Assembly: GCA_034521465.1 (NCBI GenBank)
Contig: JAXHMN010000010.1
Location: 1 to 64,000, forward strand
DNA: 64,000 nucleotides
Reading direction: 5' to 3'
Origin: SURF-28 sp034521465
GTDB taxonomy: Bacteria; Bacteroidota; Ignavibacteria; Ignavibacteriales; Melioribacteraceae
A program made the translations under genes and the position numbers. This document shows positions 26,774 to 36,955 of the stretch, piece by piece; position 1 is the first letter of the stretch; each line of letters opens with the position of its first letter. Under the pieces are notes generated by a model that saw only the letters and a program-made list of their open reading frames with translations, was not told where the DNA came from and ran no database searches.

Positions 26774-28942
26774 CTATTTAAGTAAACTCAACGAAATCCT
26801 GCCTCTTCTCTTGATCAACACCGATGATTGTCACATCGATTATATCGCCTACATTCAATATTTCAATAGGATGTTTGATGTACTTATTTGCAATTTGAGA
26901 AATGTGAAGCAAACCATCCTGCTTAACACCAATATCAACAAACGCTCCGAAGTCAACAACATTTCTAACAGTTCCTTTTAACTTCATTCCTTCTTCGAGA
27001 TCTTCAACTTTTAAAACATCGCTTCTCAAAATTGGTTTCGGCATTTCCTCGCGTGGATCGCGTCCCGGCTTTTTTAAGTTTTCTAAAATATCTTCTAACG
27101 TCGGGACACCAACTTCAACTTCCTTAGCAATCGCTTCCAGACTTTTCTGCTTTACAAAAAGATCAAGCAGATTACCTTTTTTATAAATTTCTTTTGCATC
27201 AATGCTCGTCATATCAAGCAGCTTTTCAACTGCAGAATAAGATTCGGGATGAATAAAAGTATTGTCCAAAGGATTTTCACCTTTTGGTATTTTCAGAAAT
27301 CCGATAGATTGCTCGAAAACTTTTTCACCGATTCCTTTAACTTTCTTTATTTGATTCCTGTCAGTAAATTTTCCGTTCGTGTCGCGGTACTCAACAATTT
27401 TATTTGCAGTGTTTTTGGTTAAGCCCGAAACGTAAGTCAAAAGTGATGATGAAGCAGTGTTAACATCAACACCAACATAGTTAACACAGCTTACAACAAC
27501 ATCGTCCAACTTTTTACCCAAAAGTTTTTGATCAACATCGTGCTGATATAAACCAACACCGATTGATTGCGGATCAATTTTAACCAGTTCAGCCAGCGGG
27601 TCGAGCACTCTGCGTGCAATAGAAATATTCCCGCGCTGCGATGCTTCTAAATCCGGGAATTCTTCTTTTGCAACTTTGGATGCCGAGTAAACCGAAGCAC
27701 CCGCTTCATTAGTAATCATATAATAACAATCTAAGTTTTCTTCTTTGATCAATTCGGCAATCATTAATTCCGTTTCTCTGCTTGCAGTTCCGTTGCCAAT
27801 TGAGATCAGCTCAACATTGTGTTTAGTAATAAAGTCAGAAACAATTTGCTTTGCTTGCTGCATTTTTTTCTGCGGCGGATGCGGATAGATCGTACTTCCT
27901 TCTATATATCTACCTGTGTGATCAATAACCGCAACTTTGCATCCGGAAACATAAGCCGGATCAATTCCCATTATCATTTTATTTGCAAATGGCGGTTGAA
28001 GTAATAACTGCCGCAAGTTCGATGCAAATATTTCAACTGCATGTAAGTCTGCATTTTCTTTTAACTCGCTTCGCACATCCCTTTCGATTGAAGGAAAGAT
28101 TAATCTATTGAATGAATCTTCTGTTACTTCACGCAGTAAATCTTCAAAAACAGTCTCGTCTTCTCCAAAAAACTCAGTATAAACTTCGCTGACTATTTTG
28201 GGGTGATCGAAACTGAAAACAACTTTTAAAACTTTTCTTTCTCTCCACGATTAATAGCCAAGACTTGATACGGTTTTATTTTTTTAACATCGGCTTCGAA
28301 GTTATAATAAACTTCATACACATCTTTTTTGTTTTTATCTAGATCTTCTTTTTTGGTGTTTGATTTTTTTGAGACTAGTTTTGCTTCCTCAAGCATAAAG
28401 TCGCGAACCAATTGACGCACTTCCGCATTTTCAGATATTCTTTCTGCAATAATATCCTTTGCACCTTGAATAGCTTCTTCGGCAGTTGCAACTTCTTTCT
28501 CCTCATCAATATATTTTTCAGCTTCTTCTTCGAGCCGACCGGTAAATTGCGGATTTTCTAAAATGAAATCTGCAAGCGGTTCAAGTCCTTTTGCAATTGC
28601 AACAGTCGCACGTGTCTTTCTTTTTGGTTTGTAAGGAAGGTAAAGGTCTTCAACTTCTCTTAATTTTTCGGCAGCAATAATTTTATTTTTTAATTCATCT
28701 GTTAGTTTACCCTGTTCTTCGATGCTTTCTAAAACTGTTTTCTTTCTATCTTCGAGTATTATCAAATAATTTCTGCGGTCTTCAATTTCGCGAAGCTGTT
28801 CTTCATCAAGTCCGCCGGTATGTTCTTTACGGTAACGAGCAATAAATGGTACTGTAGCCCCGTCATCAAAAAGTGAGAAAACCGATTTGATTTGATCTTT
28901 GGTCAAATTTAATTCTTGTGAAATTTTCGCAACAATATTCAT
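26774..28942 (-). CDS. tex: Tex family transcription accessory / RNA-binding protein (frameshifted)
   Basis: About 721 aa. The Tex N-terminal helices (MNIVAKISQELNLTKDQIKS, VPFIARYRKEHTGGLDEEQL, DLYLPYKPKRKTRATVA) are followed by a YqgF/RNase H-like domain (IMGIDPAYVSGCKVAVID), a helix-hairpin-helix domain (NKIVEYRDTNGKFTDRNQIK) and a C-terminal S1 RNA-binding domain (LKGTVRNVVDFGAFVDIGVK). The frame breaks near 28230, where LKVVFSFDHPKIVSEVYTE continues in the next frame. It breaks again near 26803, where the frame with ISLSLLK ends the protein at 26774. Tex binds nucleic acid and affects transcription elongation. It is convergent with the STAS gene. Confidence 0.93.
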
Positions 28943-29089
28943 TTACTGTCCATTTTTATATTCGAGTGACAAATCAATAATAAAGATACTTTCTTTTCAA
29001 GTTGTTTGTTTTATTTCTTTTTCCTATGAACTAGAGCGTGTGTTGCATAAGATCATGCTAGTTGTAGACCAAGTTATTCTACGTAATAA

Positions 29090-29157
29090 TATCGTGCCTA
29101 TGGCACTTTCATAGTGCTTTCTGTTTGGTTACCATAATATCGCGACGACGTCGCTAA
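29090..29157. repeat. REP-like multi-hairpin repeat, copy 1
   Basis: Two mini-hairpins: GTGCC-TAT-GGCAC (29094-29106) and GCGAC-GAC-GTCGC (29142-29154), each preceded by an ATATCG-type word and joined by ...TTTGGTTACCATAATATCG. The arrangement matches the first two modules of the element at 36717-36881 (ATGGCACTTT and ACCATAAT-TCG are shared). It abuts the start of vapB. Confidence 0.65.
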
Positions 29158-29159
29158 TA

Positions 29160-29367
29160 ATGTAGAACTACCTTAGATTTACTAGATTTGGTTAAAGAAG
29201 CGATGATTATGACTAAAGCAAAGACAAAAGCAGAATTAATAAAGTCGGTGCTCAGAAACATTATTCAGAAGAATAATTTGCTGGCATTAAAGAAATATAA
29301 GGGTGCAGTGGACCTTAGTATTAATCTTGACGAATTAAGGGGACGTGGTCAAAGTTTTAGTCGATAG
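29160..29367 (+). pseudogene. vapB: VapB-type antitoxin, frameshifted
   Basis: From ATG 29160 with a one-base insertion right after it, the frame reads RTTLDLLDLVKEAMIMTKAK then TKAELIKSVLRNIIQKNNLL and ends ALKKYKGAVDLSINLDELRG, the normal VapB (type 2, RHH) layout with its C-terminal toxin-neutralising tail. The start is disrupted, so this copy could not be made as written, unless ATG 29203 serves. It is followed without a gap by a vapC remnant. Confidence 0.65.
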
Positions 29368-29721
29368 CTCAGTAACCATTGACTATTCCGACACACGTAC
29401 GAAATCGGAACACTGGATATCTTCATTAACGAAAATATTATCGGTACTAATGACTTAATTTCAGCAGAACTCATTCCTTTTCGAACGTTTCTAAACAGAG
29501 CAAGTCGATAAAATTATCGAAATGACATATTGAGACAGTTCCGGTAAATATCAATTGGCACAAAATAATAGAATATCAATGCAGTGTCTAACCGGTGGAA
29601 TAAACAAAGTTGGAATACCAGACTAATTATTCTCGATAATGTTAAACAAAATGAGTTAATCCTTTACTCATTTGATAAGCACTTTAAATTGATCAACGAA
29701 AATACTCATTCAACCTCTTAG
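29345..29721 (+). pseudogene. vapC: VapC-type PIN-domain toxin, multiply frameshifted
   Basis: Fragments in several frames line up with one PIN-domain protein of about 125 aa: VVKVLVDSSVTIDYS (first catalytic Asp), a NDLISAELIPF stretch carrying the conserved Glu, then ETVPVNINWHKIIEYQCSV, GGINKVGIPD (acidic site) and ELILYSFDKHFKLINEN. At least five frame changes occur in 380 bases, denser than in neighbouring genes, so real decay is plausible on top of any read errors. An active VapC would be a Mg-dependent RNase that cuts tRNA or rRNA. Confidence 0.65.
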
Positions 29722-29791
29722 AAGCTGAAATGACTCTTGTTCTAAACACCTCATCTCTTATATTTGATGCAATTTAAATGGGAGCAATAAC

Positions 29792-31000
29792 ATGAGAATG
29801 GGTGAACTTTCCGTTTGTAAAAGAATAGATAAAGTAGGTGTATCTCCGACAATGAAAGTTGCCGGAGAGGCAAAAGCAATGAAGGCACGCGGTGAAGATG
29901 TAATTGACCTAAGCGTTGGTGAACCGGATTTTCCTACGCCGCAGAATATTAAGGATGCCGCTAAACGTGCAATCGATGAAGAACATACAAAATATACAAT
30001 CAACGCCGGAACTGTTGAGCTTAGGAAAGCTATCCAGCAGAGTTTGAAACGCGATCACAATTTAGATTACGAGTTGAATGAAATTATAGCTTCCAACGGA
30101 GCAAAGCAGAGTGTTTACAATACAATCATGGCAACGGTTCACGTTGATGATGAAGTTATTATTCCCGCACCTTATTGGGTTTCTTATCCTCAAATGGTAA
30201 CACTTGCACACGGTACACCGGTTATTATAACTACTACAGAAGAAACAGGTTTTAAAATTACTCCTAAACAACTTGAAGATGCAATCACGCCATACACACG
30301 TGCAATGATATTGTGTAATCCTTCGAATCCAACCGGTTCTGCTTATACGCGGGATGAACTTGAAGAGATTGCAACCATCGTATCTCGTCACCATATTTTT
30401 GTTATAGCTGACGAGATTTATGAAAAATTGACTTACGATGATTTCAAGTTCACAAGTTTTGCTTCACTTAGCGATGACGCAAAAAACAGAACAATTTTAA
30501 TCAATGGTGTTTCGAAAGCATATGCAATGACCGGATGGCGACTTGGTTATACAGCAGCTCAAAAAAATGTAGTTGACGGTATTAATAAATTGCAGAGTCA
30601 TTCAACATCGCATGCATCATCAATATCACAGCAAGCCGCAATTGAAGCATTAACTGGTCCGCAAGATATTCTCGAAAAAATGCGCAAGGAATTTGAACGT
30701 CGAAGAAATTATCTTCATGAAAAACTAAATAATATAGACGGAATTTCGGCGCTTAAGCCGGAAGGTGCATTTTATCTATTCCCAAATATTTCCGATCTAT
30801 TGCATCACAATTCAAAAGTTTTCAAAATAAAAAACTCGTTTGATTTTGCAATGCATTTACTAAAGGAAGCAAAGATTGCTGTGGTACCGGGAAGCGCTTT
30901 CGGTTCGGAAGGTCATCTTCGAGTATCATATGCTAATTCAATGGAAAATTTGGAACGTGCGGTTGAAAGAATTACAAAAGCTGTTGAGATGCTGCATTAA
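29792..31000 (+). CDS. aspC: Aspartate aminotransferase (class I, fold type I PLP enzyme)
   Basis: A 402-aa intact frame that interconverts aspartate/2-oxoglutarate and oxaloacetate/glutamate. Motifs are SVGEPDFPTPQNIKDAA, YTINAGTVELRKAI, SNGAKQSVYNTI, PYWVSYPQM, CNPSNPTGSAYT, DEIYEKLTYDDF and Schiff-base lysine GVSKAYAMTGWRLGY (about 240), with the carboxylate-binding Arg in LRVSYANS at the end. This is the Thermus/Bacillus AspAT subgroup, which may also act on other amino acids. It is convergent with aroE. A paralogue is coupled to pckA at 20.4 kb. Confidence 0.92.
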   Translation: MRMGELSVCKRIDKVGVSPTMKVAGEAKAMKARGEDVIDLSVGEPDFPTPQNIKDAAKRAIDEEHTKYTINAGTVELRKAIQQSLKRDHNLDYELNEIIASNGAKQSVYNTIMATVHVDDEVIIPAPYWVSYPQMVTLAHGTPVIITTTEETGFKITPKQLEDAITPYTRAMILCNPSNPTGSAYTRDELEEIATIVSRHHIFVIADEIYEKLTYDDFKFTSFASLSDDAKNRTILINGVSKAYAMTGWRLGYTAAQKNVVDGINKLQSHSTSHASSISQQAAIEALTGPQDILEKMRKEFERRRNYLHEKLNNIDGISALKPEGAFYLFPNISDLLHHNSKVFKIKNSFDFAMHLLKEAKIAVVPGSAFGSEGHLRVSYANSMENLERAVERITKAVEMLH

Positions 31001-31039
31001 TACTTTGCGACTCCGCTCTTTTGCGGTGAGATAATGCAT

Positions 31040-31918
31040 TTAAACATTCATGTAAGATTGGACAGTTTTATAAACTTTATCTTTCGGCATTTCCATCTCG
31101 GTCCAAAGCTCAAATGCTTTAGCGCCTTGTTCGATAAACATTTTTAACCCGTTTACAGCAATAGCCCCTTGCTCTTCAGCAATCTTCAGCAATTTCGTAT
31201 TAATCGGATTATAAACTACATCAAACACTATTTGTTCTTTGTGAAACGACTCCGCAATTTCAGTCGGTGAGTCATCTACATCGGGTTTCATGCCAATTGC
31301 GGAAGCATTGATTATCATTTTAGAATCACTCAACAAACCGACAATATCGGGCGGAACGAGTTCGAACGTTTGAATACTTTCATACAACATTTTTGCGGTA
31401 AAATAATCTTTTAATGATTCCGCTTTATCCGGTGTTCTGTTAACTATGTTTATCTTTTTTGGCTTGAAATGTTTTATCAAAGCGTAAAGAACACCGCGTG
31501 CCGCACCACCGGCTCCGATTACAGTAACAATCTCATCATTAATTTCATCCTGAAATGGAGCTATTGTTTCAACAATTCCGTGAACATCAGTGTTATAACC
31601 GTGAAGTTTGCCATCTTCATTCACGATTGTATTAACCGCTCCGACAATTCCGGCTTCATCCGATATTTCCGAAAGATAAGGACCAATTTTTTCTTTGAGT
31701 GGAATAGTTACATTCAACCCTTTTATTCCAAGTGCAACGATTCCTTTTAATGCAGTTTTTAAATTTGCAACTGTAACATCAAAAGGAAGATAGATGTAAT
31801 TGAGATTTAACAACTCAAAAGATATATTATGCATCAATGGCGAGTAAGAATGTTTAATCGGATGACCGATAACACCCACAACATTGGTAGAATGATTGAA
31901 TTTATTCATTGATTGCAT
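31040..31918 (-). CDS. aroE: Shikimate dehydrogenase (NADP+)
   Basis: Reduces 3-dehydroshikimate to shikimate in the chorismate pathway. It is 292 aa, or 289 if the ATG at 31909 is used, and the frame is intact. The N-terminal substrate domain has GVIGHPIKHSYSPLMHN and NVTIPLKE with the catalytic Lys. NTDVHG binds shikimate, and GAGGAARGVLYAL is the dinucleotide loop, followed by VNRTPDKA for NADP. The C-terminal part has VYNPINTKLL and NGLKMFIEQGAKAFELWT. It lies 12 bases after the TPR gene in the same direction. Confidence 0.95.
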   Translation of the reverse strand: MQSMNKFNHSTNVVGVIGHPIKHSYSPLMHNISFELLNLNYIYLPFDVTVANLKTALKGIVALGIKGLNVTIPLKEKIGPYLSEISDEAGIVGAVNTIVNEDGKLHGYNTDVHGIVETIAPFQDEINDEIVTVIGAGGAARGVLYALIKHFKPKKINIVNRTPDKAESLKDYFTAKMLYESIQTFELVPPDIVGLLSDSKMIINASAIGMKPDVDDSPTEIAESFHKEQIVFDVVYNPINTKLLKIAEEQGAIAVNGLKMFIEQGAKAFELWTEMEMPKDKVYKTVQSYMNV

Positions 31919-31930
31919 GAAGATACTGGA

Positions 31931-33349
31931 TTATTTTTCTTGGATAAGTTTATTAAATAGTTTTGACGTTTTTACTTCCGGATATTCTTTAGCAAAATCA
32001 TTTTTGATAGTCGGGTCTAAATTGAATGCCGACTTCAAACACGAAATTGCTTCTTCAGTACGGTTTAGCAGGAAGAAGATTTTTGCTTTACCGTAATAGC
32101 TGTTAGCATGATCCGGTCTCAGGTTCAAACACTCTTCAAATGCTGCAAGTGCATCTAACCAACCACCTACTTCAATATAAGTTTCCGCAAGTTTAAACCA
32201 TGCGTTAAAATTTTTGTTATCCGATTCAATTGCATGTATGTAACAATTTATAGAATCTTTCAAATGCCCGAGTGAATATTCTAAATCGGCTTTGGCAGAC
32301 CATGCGTCGGTAGGATTAGTAGTAATTGAAATTGCCTTGTTAAAATCGCGTAAAGCTAATCTATATTTGCCAACCGCATCGTAACAATATCCTCTCGAAA
32401 GATATGCTTCGTAATAATCTTCGTCTAAATTTATTGCTTTAGCATAATTACGAATTGCCATGTTGAAATCACCAAGATCTTCATAAACTTGTCCGATGTT
32501 CAAAAATATCATCTCATCAAACGGATCAAGATCAGCAGCTTTCTTAAATGCCTTCAATGAATCATTTAATCTGTTCAAATTGCCGTAAGCAACACCGAGA
32601 TTAAACCACGAGCTCACAAAATCATCTTTGAGCGCAACAGATAACTCAAAGCTATCAACAGATTTCGAAAACTCACCCATACGGATTTGAATTATTCCTT
32701 TATTATACCAGCCGGTTGGACTGTGCGGCTCTAAATCGAGATAAGTTTCATATACGTTTAGCGCTTGCTCAAGTTCATCTAAACTCTCATAGCAATATCC
32801 GAGTTCGTACCAAGCTTCCGAATAAGTCTGATCTGTTTCAATTGTGTTTTTAAAAAATTCAATTGCGGTTTTGTATTCCCCTTGTCTTTCATGCAGAAGT
32901 CCCAAACCAAAAATCACTTCTTCATTGGATGGTTCAAGATTCAAAGCCCGTTGTAAAGTTTCAATAGAATCTTCTAACATTCCCAAATTTTCTTCAGAAA
33001 TCGATTTGTTAATCAACGTTTCAACATCGTTAGGATTCATTGAAAGCGATTTATTGAATGCTTCGTATGCATTTTCAAAATCAAAAATGTTATTAAGCAG
33101 CATTCCTTTGAATTGCCAAACCTCAGAATTATAGGGTGTGATCTCGAGCACGGCATCACAAAGAAAAATGCCGTCCTCAACAAAATCAAACTCGAGACAA
33201 AGCTCAATTGTTTCTTCGATGTTTTCTAAGTAAGAGAAAGTTTGTCCGGAGTTTATAATATCCTTACACGTATTAACCTTTGTTTTAAGGTCTTTATCAT
33301 CAAAACTATCGTTTCCGTTACCGTCAAAAAAATCTTCCGGAAAAGCCAT
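31931..33349 (-). CDS. TPR-repeat protein
   Basis: From ATG 33349 (an upstream TTG would add eight residues) this gives about 472 aa of almost unbroken tetratricopeptide repeats. About 11-12 units run from roughly residue 40 to the end, such as AWYELGYCYESLDELEQALN and TGWYNKGIIQIRMGEFSKSV. There is no signal peptide or membrane helix, so it should be a cytosolic scaffold. A very acidic start (EDFFDGNGNDSFDDKDLK) precedes the repeats. It sits between the galactokinase-like gene and aroE, all in one direction. Partners are unknown. Confidence 0.85.
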   Translation of the reverse strand: MAFPEDFFDGNGNDSFDDKDLKTKVNTCKDIINSGQTFSYLENIEETIELCLEFDFVEDGIFLCDAVLEITPYNSEVWQFKGMLLNNIFDFENAYEAFNKSLSMNPNDVETLINKSISEENLGMLEDSIETLQRALNLEPSNEEVIFGLGLLHERQGEYKTAIEFFKNTIETDQTYSEAWYELGYCYESLDELEQALNVYETYLDLEPHSPTGWYNKGIIQIRMGEFSKSVDSFELSVALKDDFVSSWFNLGVAYGNLNRLNDSLKAFKKAADLDPFDEMIFLNIGQVYEDLGDFNMAIRNYAKAINLDEDYYEAYLSRGYCYDAVGKYRLALRDFNKAISITTNPTDAWSAKADLEYSLGHLKDSINCYIHAIESDNKNFNAWFKLAETYIEVGGWLDALAAFEECLNLRPDHANSYYGKAKIFFLLNRTEEAISCLKSAFNLDPTIKNDFAKEYPEVKTSKLFNKLIQEK

Positions 33350-33453
33350 ATACTTCCTTATTAATTTTTGCAAAATGTATTACTAAGATGATTCAAAATC
33401 AAGTTGAATTTGATTTGAAATTAGCAGGTAGTTTTTAAGTCTTTTTGAAATTC

Positions 33454-34653
33454 TTAAGCGTGTGATTTTTCTGATTTCTTTATTTCCCTCACACCTTCGG
33501 TAATTGAGTATGACGTAATTTCAAGTTCACTTCCGTTAGATGAGGAATAATTTTTCAGAATATAGTCTGTAAATTTATCAATGTCTTTTTGTTTTACGAT
33601 ATTCATCGTCGAATCATGATAAGAACAACTAATCATTTTACTGCCTTGCGATACTTGAGATTCATCGGCATACTTAACCAACATATCCATTATCTCCGAG
33701 CTTATATCATAATCTTCAGAAAGTAATTTGTGAGTTAAACTTAATTTTTTCCCAAACTCTTCAAACTTTTTGTTACGCAGATCTTTATATGCCTCTTCAA
33801 CAATTTTTCTCTGCTTTATATTATACAAACATTTCATATATAATCGTTTTGGCAGCATATGAATATGACGCTCTAAAAATTTTTCTTCAACATCCCTAAG
33901 ATTTTTAATCCCCCAAATATAAAGCCGCAATCCTTTAACGCCGACTTCACATTCCTGAACTCTTTCACGGCATCTTTCGCTGAAATTTTCCTTTGGTACA
34001 TCACTGTTGCAGATCGTTATTTTGTACTTGGGATCGATTGTGAAAAACTTTCTGTAGTCGCTTCGCAAATCATAGTATAACAAAGTATCAACCCTTTGCC
34101 TCATGACCGAATGATAAAGCGGTTTACTCACTACAATTCCGTACAACTCCCTATCGGATTCAACGGCAAAGTTGACGATTTCACCGTTAGTCCATTTTAA
34201 ATTGTTGACCGATTGAATTGACTTTAAAAAACCGACATTCATTGAGGCGAAATTACCCAGTCCAAATACTTTTGACGTCCCCAAATTTATATAACACTCA
34301 AATCCCTTTACTTCAACTTCTTCACGAACTAATTTATCAATTACATTTGCAAGTCCTTTAATGATGAAGTCATCGGATTCAATTTTAAGTTCACTTAATT
34401 TTTCGGCTGAATATTTTTTGTCATCAACGGCAATTGAAAAATTGTTTTCGGCTTTTCTGATGCTGAAACCGATGTAACTATCCAAAGTAGTTGTGATCAT
34501 TATACCGTCGTTATATTGAGTATGATCACCGAGAAGAATAATACTAGTTGGACTTAGAAATGTTTTGCAGTGTTTTGTGTCACCATAAAAATCAGCAAAA
34601 CCATTCTCTAGTTTTTGAAGTAAATCGTTTTCTTTGTTAGATTTCTTTTTCAC
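33454..34653 (-). CDS. Galactokinase-like GHMP-family protein, probably not catalytic
   Basis: 399 aa with GTG start (34651-34653) and intact frame. The N-terminal segment SPTSIILLGDHTQYNDGIMI aligns with the galactokinase signature, but the transition-state Arg is Ser, and the sugar-contacting Glu and Asp are Asp and Gln. The ATP loop (normally G-x-G-L-S-S-S-A) reads VFGLGNFASMNVGF, without the Ser run. The region of the base Asp (normally G-I-M-D-Q) reads GIVVSKPLYHSVMRQRVD. The third motif is SQGSKMISCSY, lacking the Gly-rich end. So the fold is retained and catalytic residues are lost; a sensor or regulator role is likely, though relaxed-substrate catalysis is not excluded. Confidence 0.75.
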   Translation of the reverse strand: MKKKSNKENDLLQKLENGFADFYGDTKHCKTFLSPTSIILLGDHTQYNDGIMITTTLDSYIGFSIRKAENNFSIAVDDKKYSAEKLSELKIESDDFIIKGLANVIDKLVREEVEVKGFECYINLGTSKVFGLGNFASMNVGFLKSIQSVNNLKWTNGEIVNFAVESDRELYGIVVSKPLYHSVMRQRVDTLLYYDLRSDYRKFFTIDPKYKITICNSDVPKENFSERCRERVQECEVGVKGLRLYIWGIKNLRDVEEKFLERHIHMLPKRLYMKCLYNIKQRKIVEEAYKDLRNKKFEEFGKKLSLTHKLLSEDYDISSEIMDMLVKYADESQVSQGSKMISCSYHDSTMNIVKQKDIDKFTDYILKNYSSSNGSELEITSYSITEGVREIKKSEKSHA

Positions 34654-34823
34654 AATTTTAACTTTATTAAGAGAGTAATATCGACTTTAATAACACTTAA
34701 TATCGATATTTTGCTTTTTGGAGCTTTTTATCTTTTAATTGCAATATAACTTTTTTGTCTAAAAATGTCTAAGTTTTTAGAGAGAATTAAATGGGAATTA
34801 AAGATTAAATATAACAGTTTAAA

Positions 34824-35331
34824 ATGGAGAAAATAGTTCAAAAAATAGATTCTCTCAGTGAGTTGACCGGCAAGAGCGTTTCTTGGTTAACTTTGGTTCT
34901 TGTTTTAATAACTTGTTACGATGTGATCACACGGTACATTTTTCAATCCAGCAGCGTTGCAATTGTTGAACTTGAATGGCATCTATTTGCCGTGATTTTT
35001 TTGGTAGGCGCTGCATATACTTTAAACATGAGGATCATGTTAGGGTTGATCTTCTTTACTCAAAGTTCTCTCCGAAGACACAAGCGTTAATCAATATTTT
35101 AGGAACGATTCTATTTTTAATTCCGTTCTGTCTGCTTGTTATTTATTCGTCAAGAAATTTTGTTTAAACTCATTTACAATTGGTGAAACCTCACCCGATC
35201 CCGGGGGATTGCCGGCAAGATATATTCTAAAATCAATACTACCTTTGTCTTTCATCTTATTGCTGCTTCAAGGTGTTGCCCTATTATTAAAATCAATTAT
35301 TACGTTCAGATCAATTCCGGAGAGTGAATGA
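34824..35331 (+). CDS. dctQ: TRAP transporter small permease DctQ (frameshifted)
   Basis: About 169 aa and four membrane helices. The start MEKIVQKIDSLSELTGKSVS leads into helix 1 (WLTLVLVLITCYDVITRYIF) and then ELEWHLFAVIFLVGAAYTL, the typical DctQ WHLF motif. Frame changes near 35055 and 35165 lead to FSPKTQALINILGTILFLIP, then GETSPDPGGLPARYILKSI and a last helix. The stop overlaps the dctM ATG (ATGA). It couples the binding protein to the large permease. Confidence 0.85.
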
Positions 35332-36642
35332 TTGATGCTATGCCGTTAATTTTCTTTGTTGTTGTTCTCCTACTTTTGTTAACCGGTTTTCCTGTTGCTT
35401 TTACTCTTGGCGGCGCTTCAATAATTTTTGGGTTATTTACATTCGGATTGGATTTCTTCAATCTCTTGCCGATGCGGCTCTGGGGTATAATGAATAATTA
35501 TATTTTGATTGCCGTTCCTCTTTTTATTTTTATGGGAGTGATGTTTGAAAAATCCGGTTTGGCGGAAGAACTGCTTGAAACTATGGCTTTGCTCTTCGGT
35601 AAACTTAGAGGCGGATTAGCTATTTCGGTTCTGTTTGTTGGAACGTTGCTCGCAGCCGGCACCGGTATTGTCGGCGCAACGGTTGTTACAATGGGAGTTT
35701 TAAGTTTACCAACTATGTTGAAAAAAGGTTATCATCCCGAAGTTGCGACAGGAATTATTTCTGCTTCGGGAACACTCGGACAAATTATTCCACCAAGTAT
35801 TGTTCTGGTCTTATTGGGAAGTGTATTGAATGTATCGGTCGGCGGACTTTTTCTCGCCGCTGTTATTCCCGGATTGATGCTTGTAGGTTTATACTTAATT
35901 TGGATAGTAATTGTAACTTTTATTAAACCCGACTCTGCACCTGCAATGCCGGAAGATGAGTTAAAGTCCTTTAGAGCTAATCATCCGATGAAAAGAATTT
36001 TAAATGCTTTCATAGCTCCTTCTGTTTTAATTATTGCAGTGTTGGGATCAATTTTTGCGGGCATCGCTTCTCCTACTGAAGCAGCCGCGATCGGCGCTTT
36101 GGGGGCTACGGTTTTGACAATTCTTGAGAAAGCGGTTTTCGATTGAAACACTTGAAAGATGTAATGACAAAAACAACTCGATTGACGAGTATGGCTTTCA
36201 TGATCCTGGTCGGTGCTTCGGCTTTCGGTTTGGTCTTTAGAGGAATGGGCGGCGATACTTATTTAACAAATTTAATAAGCGGAATAGAAGTTCATCACTT
36301 TTTAGCTATTGTTATGTTGATAATTTTTGTTGCCGGTTTCTTCATTGATTTCATTGAAATAACTTTTATAATAGTTCCGGTCGTTGCTCCAATTTTTGTT
36401 CATCTCGGAATTGATTTAATTTGGATCGGGATATCTGATTGCTGTAAATCTTGCAGACTTCCTTCTTAACTCCGCCATTCGGGTTTGCTCTTTTTTACTT
36501 AAAAGGAGTTGCCCCGCCACAGGTTAAAACGACACAAATTTATAAAGGAATTCTCCCGTACGTCGCTATCCAAATAATTGGTTTGATGATTATAATTTTA
36601 TTCCCCGAAGTAGCGCTTTGGCTGCCTTCGGTTTTGAAGTGA
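35328..36642 (+). CDS. dctM: TRAP transporter large permease DctM (frameshifted)
   Basis: About 438 aa and roughly 12 membrane helices: the sodium-coupled channel of a tripartite ATP-independent periplasmic transporter. Motifs are FPVAFTLGGASIIFG, AVPLFIFMGVMFEKSGLAEE, GTGIVGATVVTMGVLSLPTM and GQIIPPSIVLVLLG, then ASPTEAAAIGA. Frame changes near 36145 (joining VFD to MKHLKDVM) and near 36455 (IGISD... to LQTSFLTPPFGFALFYL) split it. Both lie within conserved, continuous sequence. The likely substrate is an organic acid, judging from the TakP-like binding protein nearby. Confidence 0.9.
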
Positions 36643-36716
36643 TTGGTAAGTATTTATAAACCGGTTGCTGATTTTGTTGGGACTTTTGTTTTTACCAAGC
36701 TGTTAATGAAAGCGTG

Positions 36717-36881
36717 GTAATGTCGTACCTATGGCACTTTTATTATTCTTTTGATTTATAGTTTTTACCATAATTTCGTGACTACGTCACTATAATAAAC
36801 CGATAGCTTCGTTAGAAGCAACATTATGGTAAGGTAAACAACACTTAAGTAAACTCAAAAAGCCTCGGTAGAGGCGATATT
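36717..36881. repeat. REP-like multi-hairpin repeat, copy 2 (four modules)
   Basis: This fills most of the 313-base gap between convergent dctM and dctP. Modules: a GTACC-TAT-GGCAC hairpin (36725-36737), GTGAC-TAC-GTCAC (36778-36790), GCTTC-GTTA-GAAGC (36806-36819) and GCCTC-GGTA-GAGGC (36862-36875). Spacers repeat ATTATGGTA / TACCATAAT in alternating orientation. Modules 1 and 2 match the element at 29.1 kb. Confidence 0.65.
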
Positions 36882-36955
36882 GATTCTTGGAGCAAGCAAA
36901 TTTCATTGTTCTGCAACAAACGCCATAATTTTTTAATAAAACTACCGGCTTAAGA

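Noticed and set aside
33454..34653. Calling this gene galK
   Set aside because: Key catalytic and ATP-loop residues are absent, so the enzyme name would mislead.
20043..36881. CRISPR array from the repeated short palindromes
   Set aside because: No regular repeat-spacer spacing and no cas genes; units are hairpin modules with differing stems.
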